Shown in pieces: positions 11,401 through 24,329 of a stretch of 64,000 bases of DNA. Both the position numbers and the translations under genes were made by a program. The notes below the pieces were generated by a model. It ran no database searches and had not been told where the DNA came from. It saw only the letters and a program-made list of their open reading frames with translations. Source of the DNA: Halicephalobus mephisto (taxonomy: Eukaryota > Nematoda > Chromadorea > Rhabditida > Panagrolaimidae); assembly GCA_009193035.1 (NCBI GenBank), contig SWDT01000010.1, positions 62,001 to 126,000 of the forward strand, read 5' to 3'. Every line of letters begins with the position of its first letter. Within the stretch, counting starts at the first letter, position 1.

Positions 11401-14400
11401 GCGGTTCTTAACTACGACTATGAATTTATGGAGAAGTATATTGACAATTTTCGGGAATATTATGAATTCTTTGAGCCGATATTGGCTACTTTTGTGGAAT
11501 CTGAAAAAGTTCGTTTTAAAGGTCAGTGGAAAAAAAAGCTTGAAACAGCATTGAAAGGACCGATCCCGAAACTACTAAATGGAAAAGTGGCTTCTATCGA
11601 TGACAAGTTGTCTCCAATGGTATTTTGTCTACCACAAGAATGGATCAGTCAACTTTTTGAAGTAAATTCATTTGCCTCGAATTGGTTGTCATGGAGTAAT
11701 GATCCGAGTGTATATCATCGGGTGTTTAGAAGATTAAGACACCGTATTTATGACTTGAGGAACTCTCCAGTTACTTTAGAAATCAATTATCCGATGGTTA
11801 TTTTGAGGAATTTGATAATTATGATTGAAAAATACCAGAGTTTAGAAGGCTACAATTATGCATCAGATGAAATTGTTTCTTTGATTACTGCTTTAATCAA
11901 CGATGCTGTGGAACGTTGGTAAGTCTGTAAATTAGTGTTTTTAGTTTTATATTTACTTTTAGCTCTGATGGTACCTTAAATTGTGTAATCAAAGATTTGA
12001 TTTATCTTTTTAACAATGGATGGCTATCAGTCTTCAAAGCTCTTGTGATTGTTGACATTTTGAAACATAATGCAGAGAAATTCCCTATAACTTGCCAGAA
12101 CTTGTTGTCAATGAAACTTCTCCCTGTGACGAATGCAGATGAATCTCCTCCGTTTAATTACTTCAAAGAATATATGGATTATGTGTTTTCTGACTTTACA
12201 ACTGATCCACCGAGATTTCTTGTAGAGGATGTTCGGACAACGATCAATAATGGGTACAAGATTGACATTGTAGAGTACTCTCCACAGACTTTTGGTTTCT
12301 GGGAGATTATGAGGAAAGAAATGGAGATTCATTTGCATCAAGGAGTTTTTCAATGTGTGATGCCATTTTGGATGTTTTTCCCGAGGTTGAGACCGGTCTT
12401 GACTAGGATTTTTGTTCTTTTTCCAGATGATGTTATTAGATCTGTGGTCAAGAATCACCATTATTTCATGATTGCTTTGTGGGAATTTATTGATTTCCCA
12501 AGGTTGGTTCCGCAGATTACTCCTTTGTTACTGTATGATCCAATGTGAGTGTCTTTGGGTTATGATTTTTTTATTTAATTGTTGATTATAGAGTTATCCA
12601 TGAGCCGGAAGTGAATGATAGTTTGTATGAACTTGTGACAGCAACAGCTAGACAAAAAACTCCATCCCAGTCTTCCATGAAGTTGTCCTTTGAGATGGTC
12701 AACATTGACTCATCTAATTACTGTGCTCTTATTTTGAAGAATATGACGACTGATATTACGATGAAATCTTGGCTTGAGAAATTCTTTATTGTTTGTTATC
12801 AAATACCTATTTGTGCTGGTCTTGCTCTCATCCGAATGGTTCCGATTTTGAGTAATGATGGCCGGAGGAAGTTGATTAAATTAGTGAACGAGACGTTTCA
12901 TAATATCCTTCTCGAGGAAAAAGATAACATTAGAAGTCGTCAATCATCTGCTAGAAAGACTCAAATACCGTTTTCGTTCAATTTTTCTCAAACATTGTCA
13001 ATTCCAACATGTAGTTCTCCTGCAAGCACGACGTCTTCAGTTGAATCCGTTTTTGATTCTGAAAGTGCTACTGTGTTTCTTTACGCTGCAATGAGCTTAG
13101 TTGAGCATCCTGATATTTGTATCAATTACTTTGAATTGCTGAGTTTTTGCAAGTGTTTGACTGCTGCAAAAATGTTTAAAGAAGCTCATTTTTTGTTAAA
13201 GTACTTTATAGATCATCAAGAATTTCCTAACAGATGGAATTTTATGTTCAAATGTACTGGAAGTCTGTTAGAAGTCATCAATGATGTGGAATTGAGGAAC
13301 TTGATGTTGGAAGTATTGATAGGATTAAAGAATTATGTTGCTGTGTCCCAATTACCATTAGCAATCAGGACAAAAGACGAGGCTAGATTGTTTTTGGCTG
13401 AATGTAATCAAGATTGGGGTGCTATGACAAGTATTTGTAATTCTATAGGAGATCGAGATAGACAAGCAACAGCTCTATTGGCTTTTGGATCGCTTCCGAC
13501 TGATTGTTCAAAAGAAGTTCTCTATGAATCGTTGACTAAAATGGGAGTTTTTGATGGATCTGTTGTTTCATTCCCGAAAGAGTAGGTATCTTTATTGCAT
13601 ACAGTAATAATTGGAAATTTAGAGTTGCGTCAATATGGGAACGAATCTGGTCGACAATTAAACGACATAATGATGAGAAACCATATGGGAAATGGCAGTT
13701 TTTAAATGATTCTATTGATGATCTCTCGAAAAAAAGTGTTGTGGATCTTAAGAAACTTCATGATTGTCGACATTTGATGTTGCTAAAAGATTTGACTGAA
13801 AAAGGTGACAGCAAGATTCCTGATGGTGTTCTTAGGTGCAGTTTTCATCTTGCTAATATTTCTAGGAAGTCGTTGCAAGGAAATTCTTTGAACGAAAACA
13901 TGTTAGCATCGGCGGTGGAAGCTATTTCTACAAGAACTAAAGCGTTGAGGAAAAGTGGAGCTCAGTTGGTAAGGTTTTTCTTAAAATTTTGTTTTAATTT
14001 TTTGGTTTAGTGTTCTTTGAAACTGTTGCACACTTATAATTCTCATGTCTTCAAACCTTTTCTTCCTAATGATCGTGTGGATGAAATGATTCTAGAAAAA
14101 GCTAAAGCTTTGAATGCTATTGGAGAACGGGATATGGCTATTATCTCCTTGACAAAGTTGATAGAAAACGATCAAAAAAGATCACTGAAGGAGAAAGCTA
14201 TTTTGAGTCGAGCTGCCAAGTTACTTGCGAAACTTCAGATTGGTCTGGAGCAAAAATATCTAGATATTGCGGTGAAGATTTCTGAAGAACCTGGTCGGGA
14301 ACTTTACAGTAAGAATCTAGTAAAACTTGGTTTGTTTATGGAGAAGGAATATCAATCCCATCAAGATTTTATGGAATCGAATGCTTTTCAATTAAAACAG

Positions 14401-16308
14401 GAATGTGTTGAGAATATTTCGACTATTCCGAAGAAGAAACCAGAAAAGACTCAACGACAGTTGACTGAGGAGGAAAGAGAGGAAAGATTGAGAGAATATG
14501 TCCTTGAAGCTGAGTTGAAAATAGAACAAACTGAAATTGAGACTATTAAAAGCCAACGGAAGAAATCTCTCTATTCTTGTGTGAAACATTATATTGATGC
14601 TATTATTAATCTTCATAATGATGCTACTATTATGTATAGATTGGTAGCTTTATTGATAAAAAATACGACGGATAAGGGGTTGATGAATATAATTATGGAT
14701 AAGTTGCCTCAAATTCCTAGTAATTTATGGTTGTGTGTTATGAATCTTCTTTCAAGCCATTTATTTTCCAATGATCCAATATCGAACGTTGTAGAGAAGA
14801 TTGCTATAATGGTTTTAAGTAACTATCCATATCATTCTGCTGATATTTTCTTATTTTACAGAGAAGACCAAACGAAGATCCAAGCTGTGAGTAGGTTATT
14901 TGAGCAAGTGGAGAAGAAATGTCCTGATGCTGGTAGGATTATCATTGAGATCTCTAAAGCTCACAAATGCTTTACTGAAGCGGGAATAACAGATACTCAG
15001 GATTCTACGTATTTTACTCAAGTTGATGAACGTGGTAAAGGTGAGTCAATAAGTGTAATGGCAAATGGATGATAAATTGGTTTTAGTTTTTGAGATGACT
15101 TCTAATTTGAGATTGATCAAACATAAGGAGAATCTCACCAGAATTCCTGTCCCAACAATCCCACAGGAAGTCTATCCTCCAGGGGATTTTAAGAATCTGG
15201 ATGCAAGTTGTTTCATTACTATCAAGGACATTTATTTGCAAATTCAATTGGCTGATGGTAATTCTGCCCCGAAAATTATTACTTTTCTTGGTTCAGATGA
15301 TCAGGAATATCGTGTGATATTCAAAAAAGAGGATTTACGGAAAGATTCTCTTATTCAGCAATTATTCTCTTTAACTAACTTCTTGATGTCTCAGAATCCG
15401 GCTTGTCCCAGGAATTTTAATCTATTGACGACGTACAATGTCTTGCCGCTTAGTTCGGAATGTGGATTGATTGAATTCTGCAGGGATACAAAGTCTCTTT
15501 GTGAGTATTTGATTGGAGAAGACAAAAAAAGTGGAGCTCACAAGATGTATCGACCAAGAGATACTTCTGTTTTGGACGCTAGAATGAAGTTGCATGAGGC
15601 TCAAAAACATGGTGATCCTCGGAATTGTTTCATGGAAATTTGTAAAGAAGTTCAGCCGGTTTTTCGATATTACTTTTATGAGAGGTTTAGATCGGCCCTT
15701 GATTTTCATGCAGCGATTGATCGGTATACTCAAAGTTTGGCACAGTGGTCTATCGGTAAGTTCAAGGAGTTGATGATTGTTATTTTAATTGGTTTTTAGT
15801 GTGCTATATTATTGGTCTTGGAGATAGACATTTGTCAAACATAAGAATTGATAATGCTGGAAACTTGATTCATATTGACCTTGGAATGGTTTTTGAATAC
15901 AGTCGGCGTGTTTTGCCTGTTCCTGAGAAGATTCCTTTCAGACTTACTCGGGATCTTGTGGATCCTATTCTTATTGATGGAATTAATGGTGAACTTCGTA
16001 GAATTGCTATTCATACTCTTCAACAACTAAGAGATAATGGTCAAGTCATTTGTGGTGTTGCAAGCACTCTGCTGCATGATCCTGTTTCTACGTTTGCCGC
16101 TAAACCGATTGGAAATAATGTGGATGGAGATCAGCCAAGACACTTTGTTGCTGAAACTGCGATTTCTCGGTTGAGGGAAAAATTAGCCGGTCGTGGATTG
16201 AGTTTGCAAGTGATGACAGCTGAACAGCAGGTTGATAAGCTTTTGCAAGAAGCCACGGATGTTGAAAACCTGTGTAGGGTATTTATTGGATGGATGCCTT
16301 TTATTTGA
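8444..16308 (+). CDS. atm-1: ATM-type PI3K-related protein kinase
   Basis: Twelve exons join in phase: 8444-8518, 8562-8784, 8839-9425, 9471-10838, 10883-11046, 11091-11918, 11963-12544, 12592-13581, 13623-13968, 14011-15040, 15087-15755, 15800-16308. This gives about 2456 aa, close to the roughly 2400 aa I recall for worm ATM. Most of the protein is helical-repeat-like. The catalytic end holds the PIKK catalytic loop GLGDRHLSN and the DFG-equivalent HIDLG, followed by LPVPEKIPFRLTRDLVD, which matches ATM rather than ATR, mTOR or DNA-PK. It ends in a FATC domain (QVDKLLQEATDVENLCRVF...GWMPFI). In other animals ATM senses DNA double-strand breaks and phosphorylates SQ/TQ sites. All introns are short (about 40-55 bp). 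The start is the first ATG giving an in-phase exon 1. Confidence 0.93.
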
Positions 16309-16472
16309 TAAGTTTGTGCAAGTTAGGATATATAAAATTTGCTTCTGAAAAGATGTGAAGATTAGAATAATGTAAATTTATAAATTTGCATTCTTCTGGT
16401 TCCTTGTTGTCTTGGAGTTTCAAGGTATGGAAGAAGGTTCGAAGAATTACCGTTCGACTTGACTGATTTGAT

Positions 16473-18455
16473 ATGTGTTGGCGTCGTGGATTGGTTGCTC
16501 GCTCTGAGGGCATCTACTTCACTTGTATCGAAAACGGAGGGCTTTCGAAGGTTTCTGTCTTTATCCATTGTTTGAAGAATAATTAGTTTTAGCTTATCCC
16601 ACTGACTCCTTTGGAAAAATTGATCTCATTCAACACTTTGCTGAAGGGTTACTTTGAAGTTTCTTATAACTACTGTGGACGATGGGGGAAGCCTAAATTT
16701 CACAAAGGCAGACATCAACTTCGTTTTTCTCAAACTTATGCTATTATTTTGATCTATATAATGCAAAAGAAGTCAAAAGGATTCCTAATCGATGTGAGAG
16801 ATATTGTTACAGTTACATTTAGCTCCACTAGAAGTTACCGGAGGCGAGGAGATGTGTATGTTGGTGAGTGTTCCAGTAAGGCGACATTGGATTTGGGCTT
16901 TGGGAAAATTGTTATCGACTTTTTGAACAGTCCCCAGTCACAGAGATGGATGTTGGCATTGAGTGCTGTTCATCAAGGGTCGAGAATTCGGAGGTCAGTG
17001 AATCCCAGTATCTGGGTATATGGGAAACTCATATATGACTCTACTTTGAAGAAGGATAAGAATAAAATAAAGAACCCTGGTTACTCCAGAAATTCTACTG
17101 TTCCTATGAACATCACAGAAAAAAAGAAAGATGTCATTGAAGGTTCGGGATTTTCCCAATGTCATCAACCTCCTCCGAGACGGAATTTTGTCAAGGTCTC
17201 CTTTTCTGACTCTGATCTTATGAGACTGAATAAGCACTTTACTGAAGCTTCCTCCAATGCTTCGGTTCATCAAGCGCCTTTGATTCAAATTGAGCCTATT
17301 CTCATCAAGAAAGATACTTCTAATGTTGCTGAATTGAAGACTGGTTTGCATCCAGTTAAATTTCGTGAAATTACTCCTCGCCTTCTGTCCACTACTGACA
17401 CGGTCCAGACGAAAGTTGAACAGATTAACAAAGTGGATTCCATTAGTGTCGATGAAACAAATGTCAACTTTAATCCCATTACATCCATTCAAAGGCCTTC
17501 TTCACTGGCTTCTGATTCTGGAATCTCCCTTCAAAAAAATTCTGATGTTGACGAAGTTTCTGTCGAAATTGAGGATAACAGATCAAAATCTTCAAAATGG
17601 CTTTTTCAGCCATCTGTTTTGAACAACGTTCATGAAAAGAAAAATCATCAACACCAAATGGCCCAAGGTCTGAGGGATTATCAGAAAAAAGATATTTTAA
17701 AGACTGACAACAACAAGAAAGATCAAGATCCATTTAATTGGGATAAGTGGACTTCTGAATTGAACTGGTTACTTAAGGAAGAAAATATCAATGATACCAA
17801 TCATTTAACTCCACTTCCTGTTGTTCTTTCGACTCTGATTTTGCCTCCAATTGTTAAAGAAACCACCTATCTGGAGCCCGTAGTTCAGAAGATTGTGAAA
17901 CTAGAACCAGTTGGTGAAAAGATTGTGAAAGTGGAACCTATAATTGAAAAAGCTTCAAGGCAGGACCCGGTTGTTGAGAAAGCCATGAAGCAGGAGCCTT
18001 CTGTTAAGACAACTCTGGACCAAGGATTCATAATTGATAAGGGTACGAAGTGCGAACAAGTCATCGAGAAGGTCCCAAGACAAGAGTTAGTTATTGAGAA
18101 AAACTTGAAACAAAAGCTAGATGTTGAGAAAGCGATAAAACTTGAACCAGTTGCTGAAAATCCTACTGAACTCCAGATTCACTCATCCAAGACTACTGTT
18201 TCTCTCCATGGAACGTCGATGCACTGGAGAGATAGACTGAGTTTGAAGGTTGCCGATCAGTCCGATGCCGAAACCGACGACGAACCCTGGGTCCCTGACA
18301 CCTCTTCTCGCTTTGTGGTCGTCCACAAACGACCTTCTCATAAGAAGTTCTATCCCCATGAACTCCGTCTCATCCATCGTAAACCCAACAGAAATGCGGT
18401 CTTTGATTTTTGGAGAAATATGGAATCTGGTCAATTCAAGTCCAAGTCCAAGTAA
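16473..18455 (+). CDS. Uncharacterised protein with a degenerate Glu-Pro-Val/Lys repeat
   Basis: Exons 16473-16550 and 16593-18455 join in phase, giving 646 aa. I do not recognise the family. Residues ~27-150 form a compact mixed strand/helix region (GYFEVSYNYCGRWGKPKF, FLIDVRDIVTVTF, WMLALSAVHQGS) that could be a PH-like fold. The middle is Ser-rich and low complexity. Around 17,870-18,170 lies a degenerate 12-13-residue repeat built on EPVVEKAxKxEP, about nine copies. The C-terminus is basic and Ser/Lys-rich. The ATG is 165 bp after the atm-1 stop in the same orientation, with no AATAAA between, so co-transcription with atm-1 is possible. Confidence 0.8.
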
Positions 18456-18826
18456 CAGCTGACTGTTGATTATTTAACTGAAATTGGAGAGAAATGAACT
18501 GATGACTTAGTTGAATACAGTAATCTAAAGTAGGGGATTTAGAAAAATTGATTTTCAAGAAATAAAGATCACTGGAACCATTATCATCTTTGTATTTCCA
18601 TTCATAACCTCCACCATCAAGTTCATAAGAGGCTTATTTCTGCAGGCCCCCTCAAAATGCATACTAATTACTTTCCACAGCACCAAGACCAAAAGCCAAC
18701 CGCAGCATTGCGGATTAATCGTGGCACATACTGTTTAGAACTTTAATAGAAGTCAAAGTGTTCACAAACCTAATAAAAACACCTCATTTCCATAAATTAT
18801 ACGATCCGATCAGAAACACCAGATAG

Positions 18827-18834
18827 TATATAAG
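18827..18834 (+). promoter_or_regulatory. TATA-like box upstream of CAP gene
   Basis: TATATAAG followed by GGG lies 58 bp before the ATG at 18893. It is the clearest TATA-type core promoter in the window and suits a strongly expressed secreted protein. Sequence match only. Confidence 0.5.
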
Positions 18835-18892
18835 GGGAACAGGGAGGAAGAAAGCTATTCAATAGACTTTCGAAGTCTACAGTCTAAGAAAA

Positions 18893-20652
18893 ATGAAGTT
18901 GACAGGATTGTTCTTTTTTCTCGGATTGGCTACTGTAACTAGAGCTGCTGACTTTGGCTGCGACATCACGAGTAATTTTATGACTGATTACTACAGAGGG
19001 ATGTACCTACAGTATATTAATGATAGAAGACAATGGCTGGAGAATGGAGAAGTGCAATTAGCCGATGGAACCTACAACATTCCTGGTGAAGATATCCCAC
19101 CATTGGTAAGGCCATTTTTGATACTTAGATCTGGTTCGTCTTCAATCGGGATGGACCAGATCCTCAAACTGGTTTCTGGAGTCTTCCTCGTTTCTTTTCA
19201 CTAAGATGGCTTTGATTAAATACTTTCCCAATAATTGCCTCATTATAGACCTGGAACTGTGAACTTGAGGGTCTTGCGCAGGCTTCCATCGATGCTTACT
19301 GTACTTCTGGCAACGATTCTCTTAACATGATCGCGAATGAAAGCTACTCCTGGCACAATTGGGACTCTACTGATTTGGGCTTTGGGTACTACGTTTCTTG
19401 TGGTCCTCTCACCTGGTGGTCCGCTGTCACATGGACATATATGAACTATCTCAACACCAACACTTACTATAGTTTCCTCCAAGCTGCGGATTTTGCTAGA
19501 ATGGCCTGGGCAAAGACGACAGAAGTCGGTTGCAGTTTTACTCAATGTAACAACATGACTAGAGCCATCTGTATCTTCAGAAACGAAAGCATTGTTCCTA
19601 ATGAACCCATCTATGAACCAAGGAAAAACCGTACAACTACACCGACTCCGGAAGAGGAGACAACTAACGGTTCTTGTCCTCCATTCTCAACCATCGCCAC
19701 GACGACTGGCGAATGGGACGATACTACGATTTCTAGTACTCCATTTACTACCATCGTCACCAGAACTTCCACAATGCGCTACTCCACTGAGATTACCGCC
19801 TTCCCAACCTCTACTCTCGCCACTATGACTCCTACGACCCCAGGCTACGAGGAACCGGAAACAACTCCTAGAGGATGCCCCACTGAAGACTCAACGACCA
19901 GAGCAAGCAGAATCTTCACGGATCCCACTTCAGAAGGTCCTACGACTACTACTACTACCACTACCACCACCACTACTACCACAACTACTGGTACAACCAC
20001 CGCAACTCCATCTCCCACCACTAACTGCAACAATGCTGATACCGGTTCTAGTTTCACCCCTGCTGACCGTCAAGTCTTCCTTGACAAGCACAATAATTAC
20101 AGAAGCCAATTGGCGAACGGAAACTCTGAATTGCCCGACGGCACTTTTGCTTCTCCTGCTGCCAACATGTACAAGATGTACTACAGTTGCGAACTCGAGC
20201 AAATTGCTCAGGGTTGGGCCGATCGCTGTGTCTGGGAACACTCACCTTCCGAATACCGTAACGCTGGAGAAAATCTCTACCAGCTCACGGGAGTAGGAGA
20301 CTACCGGGACCGAGCTATTTCGAACTCGAATGATCTCTGGTGGGATGAGTTGAAGCAGTACGGAGGTATCACGAGGACCAATGTAACGCTCACTAGGGAA
20401 GTCTTCGACACCGGAATTGGGCACTGGTCACAGATGGCCTGGGGTGCTACAAACATGATCGGATGTGGATACAAAGCCTGTCCCAAGGAAAACGGAAGTA
20501 CTATGAACTTCATTGTCTGTAACTACAGACCCACCGGCAATTACATTAATAGAGACATCTACGAAATTGGCCCTCCTTGTGTCCGGGACTCCGATTGCAC
20601 CGCCAAAGCCAACTCCCATTGTGAGATTTCCACCGGGCTTTGCTACGTTTAA
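18893..20652 (+). CDS. Secreted CAP/SCP (venom-allergen-like) protein with two CAP domains
   Basis: Exons 18893-19105 and 19249-20652 give 538 aa. The N-terminus is a signal peptide (MKLTGLFFFLGLATVTRA). The first CAP domain spans about residues 20-235 and is diverged: it has WNCELEGLAQASIDAYC and a WAKTTEVGCSFTQC segment. A Thr/Pro linker follows, including a pure poly-Thr tract. The second CAP domain (about residues 320-510) is canonical, with HNNYRSQLANG, WDPxLE-like YSCELEQIAQGWADRCVWEHS, GENLYQ, GHWSQMAWG and GCGYKAC. A short Cys-rich tail ends the protein. The two-domain layout resembles nematode vap-type proteins. Function in worms is unclear; related proteins are secreted and may act in immunity or tissue remodelling. 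Confidence 0.88.
19941..19995 (+). repeat. ACT/ACC trinucleotide microsatellite in coding sequence
   Basis: A run of ACT and ACC codons encodes poly-threonine in the linker between the two CAP domains. It is probably O-glycosylated and length-variable. On the minus strand it creates spurious poly-Val frames, which I ignored. Confidence 0.85.
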
Positions 20653-20749
20653 ATTTGAATCAATCCTGTTCGAACAATATTTTTAAAGTTGGATTTATTT
20701 TACAAATAAATTTGAGGCATGGAATTCACTCCTATTGATTGATTTTTCA

Positions 20750-22430
20750 ATTAGAGTTCTTGTTGTTCTGTGGAAAATCACAGCTTAAAATCAGTTCTTG
20801 ATTATAAGAACAATAATCTCCTGTGAGTTTTAAATTATATAAAGATAAATAGTATTTTCTTGCTAAGAAGAGATTGAAAAATAGAATACAGATAATTGAG
20901 GAAGTTAGACTGATGTTAATGAGAAGGAAAATGAGTGCAATACAAATCGTGTAAAGGAAAATAGCTGGTGTACTCTCAGTGCTGGTGATTTGAGTCCAGC
21001 TTGGGAAAGAACTGTGTTCTACTGATCTAAGACTCTTATGGTAATTGAGAAACCGGAATATTTATAGCTGCATTGGACGATCATGAAAGAGGAACCGATT
21101 ATGATAATTGTATAGATCACAATCATTGATCAAATATAGTGATCTGACTAAAACATAATTTCTGAAAATTAAATGATTTTCAAATCCTGTATTGTCAGCA
21201 AGAGTTACAACATCGAAGGTTCTAACAAGATTAATTCTGATAAAGCATAAGAATAAGGAGTCTTCTATGTCTTGATAACTTTGAAAACAGACAAAGTGTT
21301 CCCCAATAGAGGACTTCGGCTTCACATCCACAGTTACGTGGCAATAACTTTTGAAGATACATCAGTTGACTGTTCTTCTTTTACCCCAGGAGTTTTGAGT
21401 TCTAGATAAATGCCAAAGAAGATTCTCAAAACTGTTAAAAATTCAAGATCAAGGTGAAAGATGGAAAAGACATTCATTGCGTTCAAGATGTCTGATATTT
21501 ATATTCAAAGCGAATCTTTGAAAGATGCATAGTAGATGCTACTCCCCTTGTCCACAATACTGATGTAAAGGTTCAAATTCAAGTTTTGAAAAGGAATTCT
21601 TGAAGATTGCTTGCCATTAATCCAGTTATCGATTTTTAATAAGTATAATCTTTTCTTTTTCAATTAAGAAGTTAGTTAAGGTCTCCAGATGCTCCAAATG
21701 GCTTTGGAATGGTGTGGAGGGGTATTAGAATCATCAATTTACTGAATCTAACATTATAATAAGGAAAGAGTAGAAACATCACTTTCTTCATTCCAAAGTG
21801 TTGCTCCGATAAGATTAACGATTGCCAGGTCCTGTGCAAAAGTATCTGTTCTTTTACAGAATCTTCTTAGTGTTGCAAGATAAGAATTCCAGATCACTAG
21901 TTGGTAGTCAGTATCTTCAAATTCTTAATGATACAACGTAATTGTCAAGACATTAATCATCTAATTTCGACTTCAACCGATCTCTCCTTCATTTGGGATC
22001 TGATTTGACTTCATAAAAAGCATATATGGTAAAAGGAATATGATCTAAGACATTTGATTTTAATAAGCGGTCTGTTTGTATTTTGGATCTGACATTATTT
22101 CATTTGGTCTTTTAGACTTTTAATTCTGTGGAAATTCAGTTTATGTTCTTTGAATAACTTTTAAATTGTTTAATCTGCTTATTCTTAAAGTTAATACAGA
22201 TCATTAAAAATACAGCAGGAAATAACGTACATTAAGCTTCAATTTCTGATAAAATTAAATTTTTGTATCTGTTTCTAAACCTTGTTTGCATCTACTTTCA
22301 GATAAAACATCTATTCTCGATACAATTTTTTCGATGACATTTTTGGGATTAGCTGGAAGATTTCTACGTTTAAATGTTAGATTTCGGTGTTCTAAGTGTT
22401 TGACCTTCGACGAGAACCTTGTTGTAATTT
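20750..22430 (-). pseudogene. Probable decayed membrane-protein gene, frames broken
   Basis: On the minus strand several coding-like stretches lie in succession but in shifting frames. They include a Lys/Arg-rich segment (about 22,240-22,420), ones at about 21,700-21,900 and 21,550-21,640, a soluble segment at 21,062-21,331 (FVCFQSYQDIEDSLFL), an overlapping hydrophobic stretch (IVIYTIIIIGSSFMIV) and a last segment with a transmembrane run (FLYTICIALIFLLINI) ending in a stop near 20,755. I could not join them with normal splice sites; the best join needs a 32-bp intron. I infer a recently decayed gene, or one whose model I have not solved. The family is not recognised. Confidence 0.4.
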
Positions 22431-22757
22431 ATGAATTACAAAAGATAGGATAATAAGAAAAAACAAGGAACAACTATAAAATCAATTCCATATGTAAAAA
22501 ATAGCTGACCCAAACATTCGTGTCGGGATCACGGTTGTTTCAAAAGGGCAATTTGGCCGCACAAGTACGCCGATGAACACTAAGTTCAGGTTTTATGAGC
22601 CAAAGTTGTAGAACAAAACAAATCTAACATTTTTGTAATTTACTGTCAAAAAAACACAATTCAGAGTGAAATTTAGAGAATTTTATTATTACACAATAAA
22701 TATTTAAACAATGAATACAGTAATTCAAACGTGGATACTCAGAATTGTAACATCCAA

Positions 22758-23863
22758 CTATCCTATTCTGAACGAAGGCGTTTTAATCGGAAAATTTGAA
22801 TTTACGTAAACTTTCAACTTATGTAGTCCCTTGCTAACCATGGAGTAGCCCTGGTTTCTGTAAGCCTTTACAAAAACTAAAACAGACAACGCATTTCCCA
22901 CTGGTAAATACGAGAAGATGATTCCGGAGACGGATGACGTAGCAGGTCCTAGATCTATCGGGAGGAACACTGCCAGCATCAGGTAAAAGTACGGTATAAT
23001 GCATGTGATTAATGGGATTATGGCTTGGAGAATTAAAGTTCTTGTTATCTGAATCTGAATTTCGAAGTAATTTTGGACGATTACTGTTGAATTTTTGTGC
23101 GATTTGAGGAATTTGAAGATTTTCCAACTACACCAGATGATGATGAAATAATATAAGGTAATTACTGCTGAAGAACTTGCGAAAATTAGCCATATGTAGT
23201 ATTCTGTCTAAAAATGTGCAATTTTTAAGATCTAATAAACTTGAAACCTACCGTATCGAGGACAAAAAGAGCATCAACTTCTCCATTTTTTTTCGCGAAA
23301 AATGCAGTTAAATCTTCCGCTATTTGAAATTCTTTAATGTCAGTATTACTGTAGGCCCAACAGTAGCTGATAATGACAGTGCCAGAGGTTATCGCCGCGA
23401 GAAATAGACAAACTATCTGTGATCGGAAAGAAAATTCTTCACGTACACAAAGAATACGGTATCTGAAGTAGAATACACTGGCTAACCCCCCGAGGCAGAA
23501 AATCACCGAGTACAGCCATAAAGCACTGAAGATAAATCTGTAGATCCTCTCCATGGGGATTACGGTATTGGTCATAATGGTTAGATACATGTAGTTATGG
23601 GGAATCAACATCGGTTTGGTGATGAAGGTCACTAAACCACAATAAAGGTCGATGAAGACAGACTGGAGCAGCATCTGGTTGTATTTTCGCAATTCTTCAT
23701 TTCTGACTCTAAGAATTAGGAAAAGCAAAAAAACATTCAGCACTACACTCAGGGTTCCAGTCACGATGTCATTGTAGATGTAGAATATTCTAAGGCTAGA
23801 CATTTTCACCACTGACAGAAAGCTGAAGATTACAAAACTTAAGAAATATATATCCGTACTCAA
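22758..23863 (-). CDS. Seven-transmembrane serpentine chemoreceptor
   Basis: Exons 23863-23252 and 23207-22758 join in phase, giving 353 aa. Seven hydrophobic segments can be counted, starting with DIVTGTLSVVLNVFLLFLIL, where Asn in TM1 sits as in the Str-type nematode receptors. An R/K-rich loop (FYFRYRILCVREEF) follows TM3, and the end of TM7 has SVLVFVKAYRNQG, like the YR motif of Str-superfamily receptors. Probably a sensory-neuron odorant or chemical receptor. I cannot assign the subfamily (srd, str or another). The start codon gives an N-terminus slightly longer than TM1 needs, so the ATG at 23,803 is an alternative. Confidence 0.8.
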
Positions 23864-24329
23864 GAGGAAGTTGGTTATTAACCAAAACTAATCCACCCAA
23901 ATGGAGAGAATAAACGTACTAATTTATTATTGTTAAATTCTTCAAACCGGAAATTAGAAATAATTCTATATCATTATATTTGTAGAAACATTATGCCTTT
24001 AAACCATGTATGAAGAAAAAAATTCCAAAGTTTAACTTTAGAACTAAATTGCTCATTTTCTAGATACAATTTGTAAAGTCACAGTTGTTGATAAATAAAT
24101 CCCTTTTGCTTGAAATTTAAGAAAGATTTAATTAGACTTCTTGAATATCTCGTTTGATTCCAATTGGATTATTCAAAATTATCTGGCTCTGGTTACAAGT
24201 TCCAGATGATCTCTTTGATCCTGACTCTGTCTAGTCGTATTTTCTATTAATTTTAAAACTATAAAAAATAAAATAACTTTTACCTCATGAAAAAACACGA
24301 AAAAATCAATTCAGAAAGTTAAAAATTCT

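Noticed and set aside
16362..16568. 68-codon minus frame antisense to the exon at 16,473
   Set aside because: Explained by the + gene's first exon and its upstream gap; no other exon joins it.
19845..20241. Minus frames with poly-Val and Gly/Ser
   Set aside because: Antisense of the Thr-rich linker of the CAP gene.
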